Below are positions 51,104 through 59,567 of a DNA stretch of 64,000 bases, piece by piece. Every line of letters starts with the position of its first letter. Position 1 is the stretch's first letter. Source of the DNA: Spirochaetota bacterium (lineage in GTDB: Bacteria; Spirochaetota; Spirochaetia; Treponematales; Rectinemataceae); the NCBI GenBank assembly GCA_029265615.1, contig JAJUIB010000001.1, positions 62,001 through 126,000 of the forward strand. Reading direction: 5' to 3'. Below the pieces are notes generated by a model. The model worked only from the letters and a program-made list of their open reading frames with translations, did not search any database and was not told where the DNA came from. Made by a program: the position numbers and the translations under genes.

Positions 51104-52195
51104 TTAGACCGCCTTCGCCGCGCGCCGCGACTGCGCGCCTATTTTCTCAAAAAGCGGAAGCGCACAGTCTGCTAGGATCACTGCAAAGGCGCTCCCCTCG
51201 GCCCGCGAGCCAAAACAGCGAAAGAGGAAGCTCAAGGAACCGATCACCATCCCGTAGACGAGCATGCCGCCGCGCCGCGAGGGAGAGGTGACCGGATCGG
51301 TTGCCATATAGAATGCAACGATGATGAAGGACCCTGAAAACAAGTTGAACAGCACGTCTCCTGCGAAAAATCCCGCGCCCTGGGCAAGGCCGCCAAAGAC
51401 CCAGGAAAGGAGCGCATAGCTTGCGAAAATAGCGGCGGGAATCTCCCAGCGGATCAGCTTGCGCGCAAGGAGATACACCGAGCCTGCAAGCAGGAGAATG
51501 CCCGATATTTCGCCGATCGTTCCCGGCCTGTTTCCCACAAGAAGATCCACATAGCCTGAGGGCAGGGATGCCCCGAATGGCTCGAAAAGCACGCGATTTA
51601 AGAAATCGGTGACGCTCCGGTCAAAGGGAGAAAACAGGTAGCCTGCTTGGCTGATGAGGCCGACCGGATCACTGCCTGCATGTCCTGCGGCAAGACTTTC
51701 GCGTACAAGGCCGAGGGGCGTGGCCCCCGAAATTCCCGCAATGCCGGTAAGCTGGCGCGGCATAACCCACTGACCCATAGCCTGCGGCCAGTTGAGCAGA
51801 GCAAACGCAAGCCCCGCGAGCGCAGGGTTCATCCAATTTGCGCCCAGTCCGCCAAAAGCGCCCTTGACAAAAGCGGTGGCAAAAAAGGCCGCAACGGCGG
51901 GCACGTAGAGCGGCACGCCCGGGGGCATGGCAAGTCCGAGGAGCAAGCCGCTTAAAAACGCGCTGCCGTCAACAAGGGTAAAGCGGCGCCGTACGAGGCC
52001 GACGAGCGCCTCGCCTGCGAGCGCGCCCAAAATTGCTGCGAGCGTCGTCATCGCGGCGCGGAGGCCGAAACTGTAGAGCCCCCACACAAGAGCCGGCACG
52101 AGCGCGGCGATCGTTCCCCACATGAGCGATGCGGTCGACTGGAGGGCATGAATGTGGGGTGCGTGGCCGATACGCATACGCAAATCCTTTTTCAT
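51104..52195 (-). CDS. rnfD: Rnf complex membrane flavin subunit RnfD
   Basis: 363 residues from ATG 52195, in the ATGA overlap with rnfC; upstream sequence in this frame is a shadow. About nine or ten membrane helices. The covalent FMN site is ISGATPLG (threonine near residue 163), and FGGLGANWMNPALAG and MATDPVTSPSRRGGM are conserved RnfD/NqrB motifs. It moves electrons across the membrane and is thought to help pump Na+ or H+. Confidence 0.94.
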   Translation of the reverse strand: MKKDLRMRIGHAPHIHALQSTASLMWGTIAALVPALVWGLYSFGLRAAMTTLAAILGALAGEALVGLVRRRFTLVDGSAFLSGLLLGLAMPPGVPLYVPAVAAFFATAFVKGAFGGLGANWMNPALAGLAFALLNWPQAMGQWVMPRQLTGIAGISGATPLGLVRESLAAGHAGSDPVGLISQAGYLFSPFDRSVTDFLNRVLFEPFGASLPSGYVDLLVGNRPGTIGEISGILLLAGSVYLLARKLIRWEIPAAIFASYALLSWVFGGLAQGAGFFAGDVLFNLFSGSFIIVAFYMATDPVTSPSRRGGMLVYGMVIGSLSFLFRCFGSRAEGSAFAVILADCALPLFEKIGAQSRRAAKAV

Positions 52196-53502
52196 GCGCT
52201 TTTCCCTCGTTTCACTGTCGCATCCCGCGCGCTTGCAAGCGCTTCGGACACCGTGAGGCGGGAGGGGCAAACGTAGCCACACAGGCCACAAGAGCTGCAG
52301 GACTCAAGTCCGGCTGCCCGGGCCGCCTCGAATCGCCCTGCGCTGACGAGGCGGTACAGGTGTGCTGGATCGAGCCGCTCGGGACAGCGTTCCGCGCAGC
52401 GTCCGCATCGAATGCAGGGCATGCGGCGTCTTGCCTGTGTCTCCTCCGCGCTGAGCGCGAGTACCGCCGAGGTTTGCTTGGTGACCGGCGCATCGAGATC
52501 ATACACGGCAACACCACGAAAGGGACCGCCTAGGACAATGCGTTCAGGTGATCCCACAAAACCGCCGCATTCCTCGATGAGATCGCCGATCGGCGTGCCT
52601 ATCCTCACCTTGAGCACCGCGGGCCGTTTTACCGCGCCGCCGGCGATAGTGACGTAGCGCTCGAGAAAAGGCTTGGCGAGCACAACTGCCTCGTAAACCG
52701 CAAAAGCGGTCGTAGGCCGAACAAACAGGGTTTCGCCTTCTGCATCGCGCCGCTTGTCCGCAAGCGCCTCACTCAGGCGCTCGGGCATATCCTGGGGATA
52801 GCGCGGCTCGAGCCTTATGCTCGCAGGTGTGGGGGTAAGCCGCGCTGCTGCTTCCTCGACACGCGCAGCGAGTTCAGGGAGCGTTGCGTCGAGGGCGAGG
52901 AAGCACTGTGTTGCTTGCGTCGCCGTGCGAAGGATGGCGAATCCTTCGAGCACCTCCCCTATCCGCCCGGCAAGGAGCATCGTTTCTGACTGAAGGTAGG
53001 GTTCCGATTCGAGTGCGTTGAGAACAAGGGTTGAGAAGCGCTTTTCTGGCCTCAGAACCTCGAACAGGGGCCGTGCAGGCTGCTCGGTCTCGGCGATGCC
53101 GCGATCCCGCAGGGTCTGGAGGATGTCTATGCGCGACATACTCTTCCAGAGATACCGTTCCTCTCGCTTGCCGAGCCGGTCAAACGAGCCCTCGAGCGCG
53201 ATCACCACGGCTTCGCAGTCCCCCCCCGAGGGCAGTCGCACGCGGCGAATATCGTACACGACACCCGGCAGTGGAGCGTGAATGGCCGCCTGGCCCGGTC
53301 CATCGGCACGGCCGATAAGCGCGCCTTCGCGTACAAGTTCACCGCGCCGGACAAGGCAGTGCGCTGCCGCACCTTCATGTTGCTTAAGAAGTACCGTTGC
53401 CGTGGCAGGAAGATAGGCATTCTGTACGGCGTCGTGATCTCCGCCGTTGCGGCGGAGATCGACGGAAAGGCCGCCGAATTTAAAGCTTCTAGAGAATTTC
53501 AT
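52192..53502 (-). CDS. rnfC: Rnf complex subunit RnfC lacking the FMN-binding loop
   Basis: 436 residues. It opens like RnfC (FSRSFKFGGLSVD, a barrel-sandwich part about 35-110) and ends with two intact 4Fe-4S motifs, CIRCGRCAERCPE and CSSCGLCGYVCPS. Between them the usual NADH/FMN segment is changed: GLGGAGFPTxVKL is replaced by ETEQPARPLFEVLRPEK, and NxAECEPYIT reads NALESEPYLQ. FMN binding and NADH oxidation are therefore doubtful. It overlaps the 529-residue gene upstream and rnfD downstream by 4 bases each. Confidence 0.9.
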   Translation of the reverse strand: MKFSRSFKFGGLSVDLRRNGGDHDAVQNAYLPATATVLLKQHEGAAAHCLVRRGELVREGALIGRADGPGQAAIHAPLPGVVYDIRRVRLPSGGDCEAVVIALEGSFDRLGKREERYLWKSMSRIDILQTLRDRGIAETEQPARPLFEVLRPEKRFSTLVLNALESEPYLQSETMLLAGRIGEVLEGFAILRTATQATQCFLALDATLPELAARVEEAAARLTPTPASIRLEPRYPQDMPERLSEALADKRRDAEGETLFVRPTTAFAVYEAVVLAKPFLERYVTIAGGAVKRPAVLKVRIGTPIGDLIEECGGFVGSPERIVLGGPFRGVAVYDLDAPVTKQTSAVLALSAEETQARRRMPCIRCGRCAERCPERLDPAHLYRLVSAGRFEAARAAGLESCSSCGLCGYVCPSRLTVSEALASARDATVKRGKSA

Positions 53503-55088
53503 GCTGCTTTCGCTCGCTCCAAGGCGGCCGCCCGCCTCGCACGCGGTAATCCGGCGAGGGCGCCATAGAGGGGCGGGGCCAGAAGGATTATATACAGAAG
53601 CGTCTTGATCGGCGCAAGCGGTTGCTTTGTACGGTGCGCAGTGCCGGCAAGCCGGATGCGCACATAGCCCCCTTGCGCAAGCACCATGCCTTCGACGCTC
53701 TGCGGCTTAAGCGTGCGATAGGCATTCCGCGCCCACGCTCCGTCGAAGACAGGTCCTGCCACGGACTTCCCTTTTGGCAGGGGAATGGCAAGCGGCGCAA
53801 AAGCCTCGGTCCGTTTGTCTCCCAGGGGTATGTAAAAGAGGGCCTCCTGGTATGCGCGGTGCGCAAGCCACTCGGCAAGGCCGGGAAGTTCGTCGGCCGT
53901 TCGCACCGCGATGCGCCGGGTTGCCTCCTCGGGGTCGGGACGAGCGCTTCCGGCCACGCGCTCGGGGCGGGGAAGCATGATTCCGCTTCCCTGCGCTTGC
54001 TCAGCATCGCGCCAGGGACGAACGTCGCGTGCAAGTCCGAAGCCGAGGATGACCGCCGTAGCGCCTACGATCGCTGCGCAACGGACAAGCCTGTCATTCC
54101 GACTCGCCCGTAGCGGTGCCGCCGAAAGAATGGGGAGTGGCCGGAACGTCGGGTGGCGCGCGCCATGTGGCGCTGAAGCCCCGGCCCGGCGTGCAAGAAG
54201 TGCGCACGACGCATAGGAGAGCGCTGCGGCACACGACGCACTGATCGCCGCGGGCATGAGCGATGGATGGAGGGCGAGGTAGCCTGCAAACGGCACGGCG
54301 AGTGCGCCCACTCCGGGGCTCGCCGTGCCGCGGCGCAGTGCCCGCAGTAAAAGGATGTGTGGAGAAAGACTGTCTTTCCGCTTTCGCGCAAGTGCAAGTT
54401 CATCTTCTGCCGCTTCAAACCTTTCCGCGGCTACCGCAAAAAAAGCTGTGGCAAGGAGCGCGGCGACCGCTCCTTCGAGGCCTGAAAGCGCAAGGGATGC
54501 AAGCGGCCCAAGGAGGGCAAGCCGCGCGCGTCGTCCACGCCGACGCACAAGGACAAGGAGGGTCGCGGCGAGCGCAAAGACTGAGACGAGCCCCCAGCGT
54601 AGTACGGGGCTGGGGGCGTATCGCCCTTCGGGGAGCACATAGCGGCCGTCGAAGGGAGTGAGCGCCCGTTTGAGGTTGCCGCCGCCCTCTCCCACGAGGT
54701 AGTACACACGGTAGCGTTGCGCCGCACCATCGGCGCCTATGCCCTCCGCGTGGAAGTATTGTACAAGGCGAGCAAGGTAGGAATCGGCGCGTGGATCGCC
54801 CGCGACAAGGCGTCTTTGCGCCTCTTTTAGCGTCGTTACCGCAAGCTTCTCATAATCGGAGATGACGACGGGCTGGGTGGATTCGCTCACGACGGAAGAA
54901 AACCCCGCCGTGAACAAGGCGGCAAGAACCTCGGACTCGGGAACGGCATCGTCCACGAGGAGTACGCGGTAGCCGTGCCACAGAGGATCCGCGGCGGCAT
55001 CGGGGCGGAGGACAAAGGCAAGAACTGCAAGAACCGCGGCCGCAATACCGCAAACTGCGCCCGAAAACCGCGCGCCGCGTCTCATCAC
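53499..55088 (-). CDS. Unknown multi-pass membrane protein heading the rnf operon
   Basis: 529 residues. N-terminal membrane helix (about 10-28); an external domain (about 35-165) with a first strand YRVLLVDDAVPESEVLAALF and a helical middle; then six or so hydrophobic segments (about 172-190, 196-230, 275-310, 350-370) and a second external domain (about 380-490, with PVFDGAWARNAYRTLKPQSVE); and a last helix (about 505-520). No cysteine cluster, nucleotide or heme motif is visible. It overlaps rnfC by 4 bases and begins 6 bases after the DUF212 gene, so it is made with the Rnf complex. I do not recognise a family. Confidence 0.8.
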   Translation of the reverse strand: MMRRGARFSGAVCGIAAAVLAVLAFVLRPDAAADPLWHGYRVLLVDDAVPESEVLAALFTAGFSSVVSESTQPVVISDYEKLAVTTLKEAQRRLVAGDPRADSYLARLVQYFHAEGIGADGAAQRYRVYYLVGEGGGNLKRALTPFDGRYVLPEGRYAPSPVLRWGLVSVFALAATLLVLVRRRGRRARLALLGPLASLALSGLEGAVAALLATAFFAVAAERFEAAEDELALARKRKDSLSPHILLLRALRRGTASPGVGALAVPFAGYLALHPSLMPAAISASCAAALSYASCALLARRAGASAPHGARHPTFRPLPILSAAPLRASRNDRLVRCAAIVGATAVILGFGLARDVRPWRDAEQAQGSGIMLPRPERVAGSARPDPEEATRRIAVRTADELPGLAEWLAHRAYQEALFYIPLGDKRTEAFAPLAIPLPKGKSVAGPVFDGAWARNAYRTLKPQSVEGMVLAQGGYVRIRLAGTAHRTKQPLAPIKTLLYIILLAPPLYGALAGLPRARRAAALERAKAA

Positions 55089-55094
55089 CGCCCC

Positions 55095-55574
55095 TTAGAT
55101 GGTCGAGAAGGCGAGCGCGATAAAAAAGCCGAGAAAGGCGCCGACCACCACCTGGGCTGGGCTGTGGCCCTGCACTTCCTTGACCGGATGGTAGGCGATG
55201 CCAAGCCGGGCCTGGAGCGCCTTACCGAGCTGGTTGAGCGCGCGCGCCTGAACGCCCGCAGAGCGCCGTACGCCCATCGCGTCGCGGATGACGATCAGTG
55301 CAAAAAAGAGGGCGAGCACAAAGACATCAGATCCGAAGCCGCGCTTGAATCCGATCGCGGTGGCAAGCGCCACCGCGAGGGAGCTGTGGCTCGAGGGCAT
55401 GCCGCCTGTACGCCACAAAAATGTCGCAACAACCTCTTTGAACGAGCGGGAGGGATAGGTGAAGAGATTAATGATCGCTTTGATAAACTGCGCAACCACA
55501 AGGCTGAACACAGCCGAGAGGAAGACAGGATTGCCGAACAAGCCAATCGGCTCGGGTTCAACCACGCCGCTCAT
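55095..55574 (-). CDS. DUF212 (divergent PAP2) membrane protein
   Basis: 159 residues, the family length. Four to five membrane helices. The motifs GGMPSSHSSLAVALATAIG, IVIRDAMGVRRSAGVQA and VKEVQGHSPAQVVVGAFLG are the DUF212 signatures and line up with PAP2 phosphatase motifs (SSHS with its histidine, GHSPAQV with its histidine). It is probably a phosphatase of a lipid or prenyl diphosphate at the membrane. It is first in the rnf operon, and its promoter overlaps that of the divergent rluA gene. No ribosome-binding site precedes the ATG. Confidence 0.93.
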   Translation of the reverse strand: MSGVVEPEPIGLFGNPVFLSAVFSLVVAQFIKAIINLFTYPSRSFKEVVATFLWRTGGMPSSHSSLAVALATAIGFKRGFGSDVFVLALFFALIVIRDAMGVRRSAGVQARALNQLGKALQARLGIAYHPVKEVQGHSPAQVVVGAFLGFFIALAFSTI

Positions 55575-55581
55575 TTCGGGA

Positions 55582-55634
55582 AGTCTCTCCCGAAGCCGGC
55601 GATCTTGTCAAGGCGAAGCCGCGCGGCGTAGAGT
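55582..55634. promoter_or_regulatory. Divergent promoters of rluA and the rnf operon sharing a -35 region
   Basis: Plus strand: TTGTCA (55605-55610), 18 bases, TAGAGT (55629-55634), then six bases to GTG 55641. Minus strand: TTGACA (55606-55611), 18 bases, GAGACT (55582-55587), then seven bases to ATG 55574. The two -35 boxes overlap by five bases, so the promoters probably compete. Both would give leaderless messages. Confidence 0.5.
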
Positions 55635-55640
55635 CTGACC

Positions 55641-56651
55641 GTGCGAAGTGCAAAACAATTCGTCTGCGGCCCGGATGACTCAGGTCGCAGGCTTGATCGG
55701 GTGCTCCGCGTCATGTTTCCGGAACTGCCGCTTTCGGCTATATACCGCGCGCTACGGCGCAAACGGATAACCGTCAACGGCGCAAGGGCGGTCCCCGAGC
55801 GACACCTTGAAGAGGGCGACTGCATCGCCGTCGACGATTCCCTTTTGGGATTCCCCGGTGAAGGCGGGGCGACGAGGGCCGAGCCTCCGGAGATGCGGGC
55901 GCAAAGCCGCGGCGAAACGGCGGCGACGGAGCGCGATGCGAGCGAGCGTCTTGCCCCGCTCATCCTCGCTTCGAGCGCCGACCTCCTCGTTCTCAATAAG
56001 CCGCGCGGCATGCCCGCTCACGGAGAAGGCGGGCTTGACCGCTTAGTCCGCGCGGCTCTTGCGTCGCGGAGCGCCGCATCGCTGTCATTTTTTCCCGGAC
56101 CGCTCCACCGTCTCGACCGCAACACCTCGGGACTCATCGTTTTTCCCCGGAGCGCCCGAGGGGCACGCTCATTCACCGAAGTCCTCAGGAGTGGCGGACT
56201 TCGCAAGCGCTATCTCGCCCTCCTCGAAGGCCTTTGGCCCTTGGGCGCGGGCGGGGCCTCCATCTGGGAGGACCGCCTTGTCCGCGACAAGCGCCGGCGC
56301 CTCAGCCTTCCGGCTCCCGATGGCCGACTCGCCCGCGCCACTGCCTGTCCCCTCCTTTCCAGATCAGGGCATACGCTTGCGCTCATCGATCTCGAAACGG
56401 GTCTCACCCATCAGATACGCGCCCAGGCCGCTGCGCGTGGGCTACCGCTTGCGGGCGACACAAAATACGGCGCTCATCCCTGGCGCGGCGGCTACATTCT
56501 CCATGCATGGATACTTGCATTCGCACATCCGCTCTTTCCCGACCTGCCGAAACGCTTTGAAGCGCCGCTTCCTGCGTCCGCGCGCGAGCGTCTTGCGGCA
56601 CTGTTCGGTGCGACAAGGCTCGATGCCGCCCTCGACGAGGCGCGGAAATAG
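55641..56651 (+). CDS. RluA-family pseudouridine synthase
   Basis: 336 residues from GTG 55641. An N-terminal S4-like RNA-binding domain (about 10-70, DDSGRRLDRVLRVMFPELPLSAIYRALRRKRITVNG) and the RluA catalytic domain (about 110-330) with HRLDRNTSGLIVFPRS (catalytic aspartate), LNKPRGMPAH, and THQIRAQAAARGLPLAGDTKYG. It modifies uridines in 23S rRNA or tRNA (RluC, RluD or RluA type, not separable here). The start codon lies six bases after a -10 box and has no ribosome-binding site. Confidence 0.92.
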   Translation: MRSAKQFVCGPDDSGRRLDRVLRVMFPELPLSAIYRALRRKRITVNGARAVPERHLEEGDCIAVDDSLLGFPGEGGATRAEPPEMRAQSRGETAATERDASERLAPLILASSADLLVLNKPRGMPAHGEGGLDRLVRAALASRSAASLSFFPGPLHRLDRNTSGLIVFPRSARGARSFTEVLRSGGLRKRYLALLEGLWPLGAGGASIWEDRLVRDKRRRLSLPAPDGRLARATACPLLSRSGHTLALIDLETGLTHQIRAQAAARGLPLAGDTKYGAHPWRGGYILHAWILAFAHPLFPDLPKRFEAPLPASARERLAALFGATRLDAALDEARK

Positions 56652-56688
56652 CGACGAAGGTGGCAAAAGGGCCTTGCTTTTTTCGTCG
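56652..56688 (+). terminator. Possible terminator after the RluA-type gene
   Basis: An outer CGACGAA (56652-56658) pairs with TTCGTCG (56682-56688), and an inner GCAA/TTGC pairing is followed by a run of six T (56678-56683). The geometry is not ideal. The hflK ribosome-binding site follows at about 56707-56712. Confidence 0.35.
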
Positions 56689-56717
56689 ATACCAGTAGCT
56701 TGAAAGCGGAGGTAGCC

Positions 56718-57692
56718 ATGAGCGATACGCCGCGGGGCGTAAAGCGCCCCCGTTTCCGGTTCACAGCCGGGTCTATCCTCATCGCGCTCGTCGCGGTGCT
56801 GGTCGTGGCCTTCGGGGCCACGAGTTTCTTTGTCGTCGACCAGACCGAGCGCGCCGTGGTCACGACCTTTGGTAAATTTACGAAGGTGGCGGAGCCCGGC
56901 CTGCATTACAAGCTGCCCTTTGGCATCCAGAATAGCTACATTGTCAAAACCGAGGTGGTTCAAACCGAGCAGTTCGGCTTCCGGACCGAAAGGCCGGGCG
57001 TCGGCGAGTACACCAAGGGCGACTACAGCTCTGAGTCGACTATGCTGACGGGAGATCTCAACATCGTTGACGTCGAATGGGTTATCCAATACCGGATTAC
57101 CGATCCCAAGGCCTGGGTGTTCAACGTGAGCGACCGGCACAAAACGATTCGCGATATCTCGCAGTCGGTTATCAACCTCCTTGTCGGCGATCGGACCATC
57201 CTCGGCGTCATCGGCCCCGAGCGCATTGCCATCCAAGAGAGCGCGGTCCAGATGATGAATGAAACTTTTGCAAGCCTTGGCCTGGGCATACAGGTCTCAC
57301 AGGTCCAGCTGCAAAGCATCGTTCCGCCCAAGGGCGTGCAGGATGCTTTCGAGGATGTCAACAAGGCTATCCAGGACATGAACCGTCTCATCAACGAAGG
57401 CAAGGAAACCTATAACGCCGAGATTCCGAAGGCCCGCGGTGAGGCGGACCGCATCGTCGAGGTCGCCCAGGGCTATGCCACCGAGCGCGTCAACCGCGCG
57501 CGAGGCGATGTCGCCCGCTTCAATTCCGTGTACGAGGAGTATCGCAAGGCCCCCGATGTCACGCGCCAGCGCCTCTATTACGAGATGATGGATGAGGTAT
57601 TCAAGGGGACGAAGGGCATCGACCTCATCGACAAGCGCTTCACGAATTTCCTCCCCCTCAAGAACCTCGATCAGAAGGAGGCATCCCGATGA
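56718..57692 (+). CDS. hflK: FtsH-protease regulator HflK (SPFH/band 7)
   Basis: 324 residues from ATG 56718, with GGAGG upstream; the TTG at 56700 is less likely. A short basic cytosolic N-terminus, one membrane helix (about 18-38), then the SPFH domain outside (FFVVDQTERAVVTTFGKF, LNIVDVEWVIQYRITDPKAWVF), and a helical rod (about 225-310). With HflC it forms a large cage around FtsH in the membrane and controls protease access. FtsH is not in the window. Confidence 0.94.
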   Translation: MSDTPRGVKRPRFRFTAGSILIALVAVLVVAFGATSFFVVDQTERAVVTTFGKFTKVAEPGLHYKLPFGIQNSYIVKTEVVQTEQFGFRTERPGVGEYTKGDYSSESTMLTGDLNIVDVEWVIQYRITDPKAWVFNVSDRHKTIRDISQSVINLLVGDRTILGVIGPERIAIQESAVQMMNETFASLGLGIQVSQVQLQSIVPPKGVQDAFEDVNKAIQDMNRLINEGKETYNAEIPKARGEADRIVEVAQGYATERVNRARGDVARFNSVYEEYRKAPDVTRQRLYYEMMDEVFKGTKGIDLIDKRFTNFLPLKNLDQKEASR

Positions 57693-58669
57693 AGCGCCTC
57701 GTCGTTGCCATAGCCGTCATCATTGTTGCACTCATCGTGCTCGTCGCGCTTGGGCCGTTCTATATTCTGAACGAGGGCGAACAAGCGGTCGTCGTGCGGC
57801 TCGGCAAAATCGTCGCCGTTCAGTCCGAGGCGGGTCTTAAATTCCGCTCGCCCTTCCTCGACAACGTTGTCAAATTCCCCAAAAAAATACTGCCCTGGGA
57901 CGGTCAGCCCGAGCGTATCCAGACCCGGGAGAATCAATTCATCTGGGTGGACATGACCGCACGCTGGCGCATTGTCGATCCCGTGAAGTTTTATGAATCG
58001 GTCAACACCCTTGAGGGAGCCTATGGCCGCCTTGACGATGTTATCGATTCCGCAGTCCGCACGATCATTTCTTCGAACTACCTCCGCGAAGCGGTGCGTA
58101 ATTCGAACCGCCTCATCGGCACCGGCGCCAAGGAGAGCTTTCAGACCGGCGATGCCGAAGGCTCCGCCGCGCTCGAGCAGCTTACCCAGGGGCAAATGAG
58201 CTACGAGAACATTGAAAAGGGGCGGGATCGGCTTTCGAAGGATATGCTCGCTGTAGTTCAGTCAATCGTGCCTTCGTTCGGCATCGAGGTGCTCGACATC
58301 GTCCCCCGCCAGATCAAATACTCAGATGAGCTCACCGAATCGGTCTACCAGCGCATGATCAAGGAGCGAAATCAGATCGCACAGGCATTCCGCTCCTATG
58401 GAGAGGGCAAAAAGGCGGAATGGCTCGGCAAGCTTGAAAACGAAAAGCGATCCATTCTCTCAAGCGCCTATCAGAAGGCCGAAACAATCAAGGGCAAGGC
58501 AGACGCGGAAGCCTCGCGCATCTACGCCGACTCCTACGGACGGGATCCGAGCTTCTATGATTTCTGGCGGGCGGTTGAGTCCTATCGTCAAACCCTGCCC
58601 AATTTCAACAAAACGATATCCACCGACATGGACTACTTCCGCTATCTCTACGGCCCCCGCGGTCGTTAG
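57689..58669 (+). CDS. hflC: FtsH-protease regulator HflC (SPFH/band 7)
   Basis: 326 residues, ATG in a 4-base overlap with hflK. N-terminal membrane helix (about 4-26), SPFH domain (FYILNEGEQAVVVRLGKIVAV, VDMTARWRIVDPVKFYESV, SAVRTIISSNYLREAV), coiled coil with AYQKAETIKGKADAEASRIYADSYGRDPSFYDFWR, the classic HflC C-terminal motif. Partner of HflK in the same complex. Confidence 0.95.
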   Translation: MKRLVVAIAVIIVALIVLVALGPFYILNEGEQAVVVRLGKIVAVQSEAGLKFRSPFLDNVVKFPKKILPWDGQPERIQTRENQFIWVDMTARWRIVDPVKFYESVNTLEGAYGRLDDVIDSAVRTIISSNYLREAVRNSNRLIGTGAKESFQTGDAEGSAALEQLTQGQMSYENIEKGRDRLSKDMLAVVQSIVPSFGIEVLDIVPRQIKYSDELTESVYQRMIKERNQIAQAFRSYGEGKKAEWLGKLENEKRSILSSAYQKAETIKGKADAEASRIYADSYGRDPSFYDFWRAVESYRQTLPNFNKTISTDMDYFRYLYGPRGR

Positions 58670-58694
58670 CGCCGGCGCCCTGCTTGCGCTTTTT

Positions 58695-58731
58695 CCCGGG
58701 GTGCGGGGCCTTAAAGGGCCGCGCCCCCGGG
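58695..58731. other. GC-rich inverted repeat between convergent genes
   Basis: cccggggtgcggggcc faces ggccgcgcccccggg around a short TTAAA loop, forming a strong but imperfect hairpin between hflC and the convergent phosphoesterase gene. The T-run lies before it on the plus strand, so it is not a standard intrinsic terminator, although it may stop transcription from both sides. Confidence 0.5.
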
Positions 58732-58750
58732 TCCCTAGCGGATAGATCGC

Positions 58751-59425
58751 TTACAGTGAGCAAAGTTCGGCCTGAGCCGTCCAGGTGCCGTTTTCGAGCT
58801 TGATTTCGGCGAGCGCAAAGTAGCCCTCGCGGAGGGATCCTGGATTGATGAGGAGGGTCCTTCCCTCGCGGGATAGTGCGCGGGATTCGTGGATGTGGCC
58901 GCAGAGCCAGAGAAGTGGCTGAACCTCCCAGAGCATTGCGGCATAGGCCCGCGATCCGACATGGCTTCCATGGCGCTGGTCGGCGCTGGTCCCATGAGGG
59001 GGCGCATGCGTCAGAATGACGAGGGGGGCATGCGCTGCATCGTCTGCTGCGGCGTTGAGGGCTGCCTCGAGGCTCGCTTCAAGCTCATCGTCATGGCGTT
59101 CGTAGGGGGTGAGTCCCGTCCGGAAGGTGCCGCCGCCCGAGCCTGCGATCAGCAGGCCGCAGGCCCGTACGAGGTGTCCGTCTGCGGAAAGCGCCTCTGT
59201 TTCAAGAAGGCGGCGCGCGCTTGCGCGATCGCAATTGCCGGGAACAGCCGCAATCGCCGCACTGCCGCGCCGCATAAGGCCAAGGAGCAGGGCTAGTTGC
59301 TCCGCCCCTCCGAAGTCCGTGAAGTCGCCTGCGACGAGAACAAGCTCGGCCTTCTCAAGTTCACCCGAGAGTCGGCGGAGGCCTTCGGCGTCGCCATGAA
59401 TATCCGACAAAAGCACTGCGCGCAT
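58751..59425 (-). CDS. Calcineurin-like metallophosphoesterase
   Basis: 224 residues. The metal motifs are complete: LSDIHGD, VAGDFTDFGG, PGNCDR, THAPPHG and CGHIHESR, followed by INPGSLREGYFA. This set is the YfcE/Icc-like class of small two-metal phosphodiesterases or phosphatases. The GNCD motif, with cysteine for the usual histidine or glycine, is common in archaeal-type members. The substrate is unknown. No ribosome-binding site is obvious; it is preceded by an AT-rich intergenic stretch. Confidence 0.9.
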   Translation of the reverse strand: MRAVLLSDIHGDAEGLRRLSGELEKAELVLVAGDFTDFGGAEQLALLLGLMRRGSAAIAAVPGNCDRASARRLLETEALSADGHLVRACGLLIAGSGGGTFRTGLTPYERHDDELEASLEAALNAAADDAAHAPLVILTHAPPHGTSADQRHGSHVGSRAYAAMLWEVQPLLWLCGHIHESRALSREGRTLLINPGSLREGYFALAEIKLENGTWTAQAELCSL

Positions 59426-59567
59426 GCTGTCACCGCTTTGAATATCGGCAGGCCTACACGCGCACCGGAGAGAGAAAATACGGTATAATTACTATAACAA
59501 GTTTACTTTTGTAGACGAAATCATCGATCTCATCTATAGGCCTGTGTTGTTTGTGTTATTTTTTATA
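59426..59567. other. AT-rich intergenic stretch
   Basis: 142 bases between the glycosidase stop and the phosphoesterase start, notably AT-rich for this genome. It holds the near-palindrome GTATAATTACTATAAC (about 59481-59496) and a T-rich run near 59555. It probably contains the phosphoesterase promoter and the end of the upstream transcript, but I cannot place either exactly. Confidence 0.4.
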
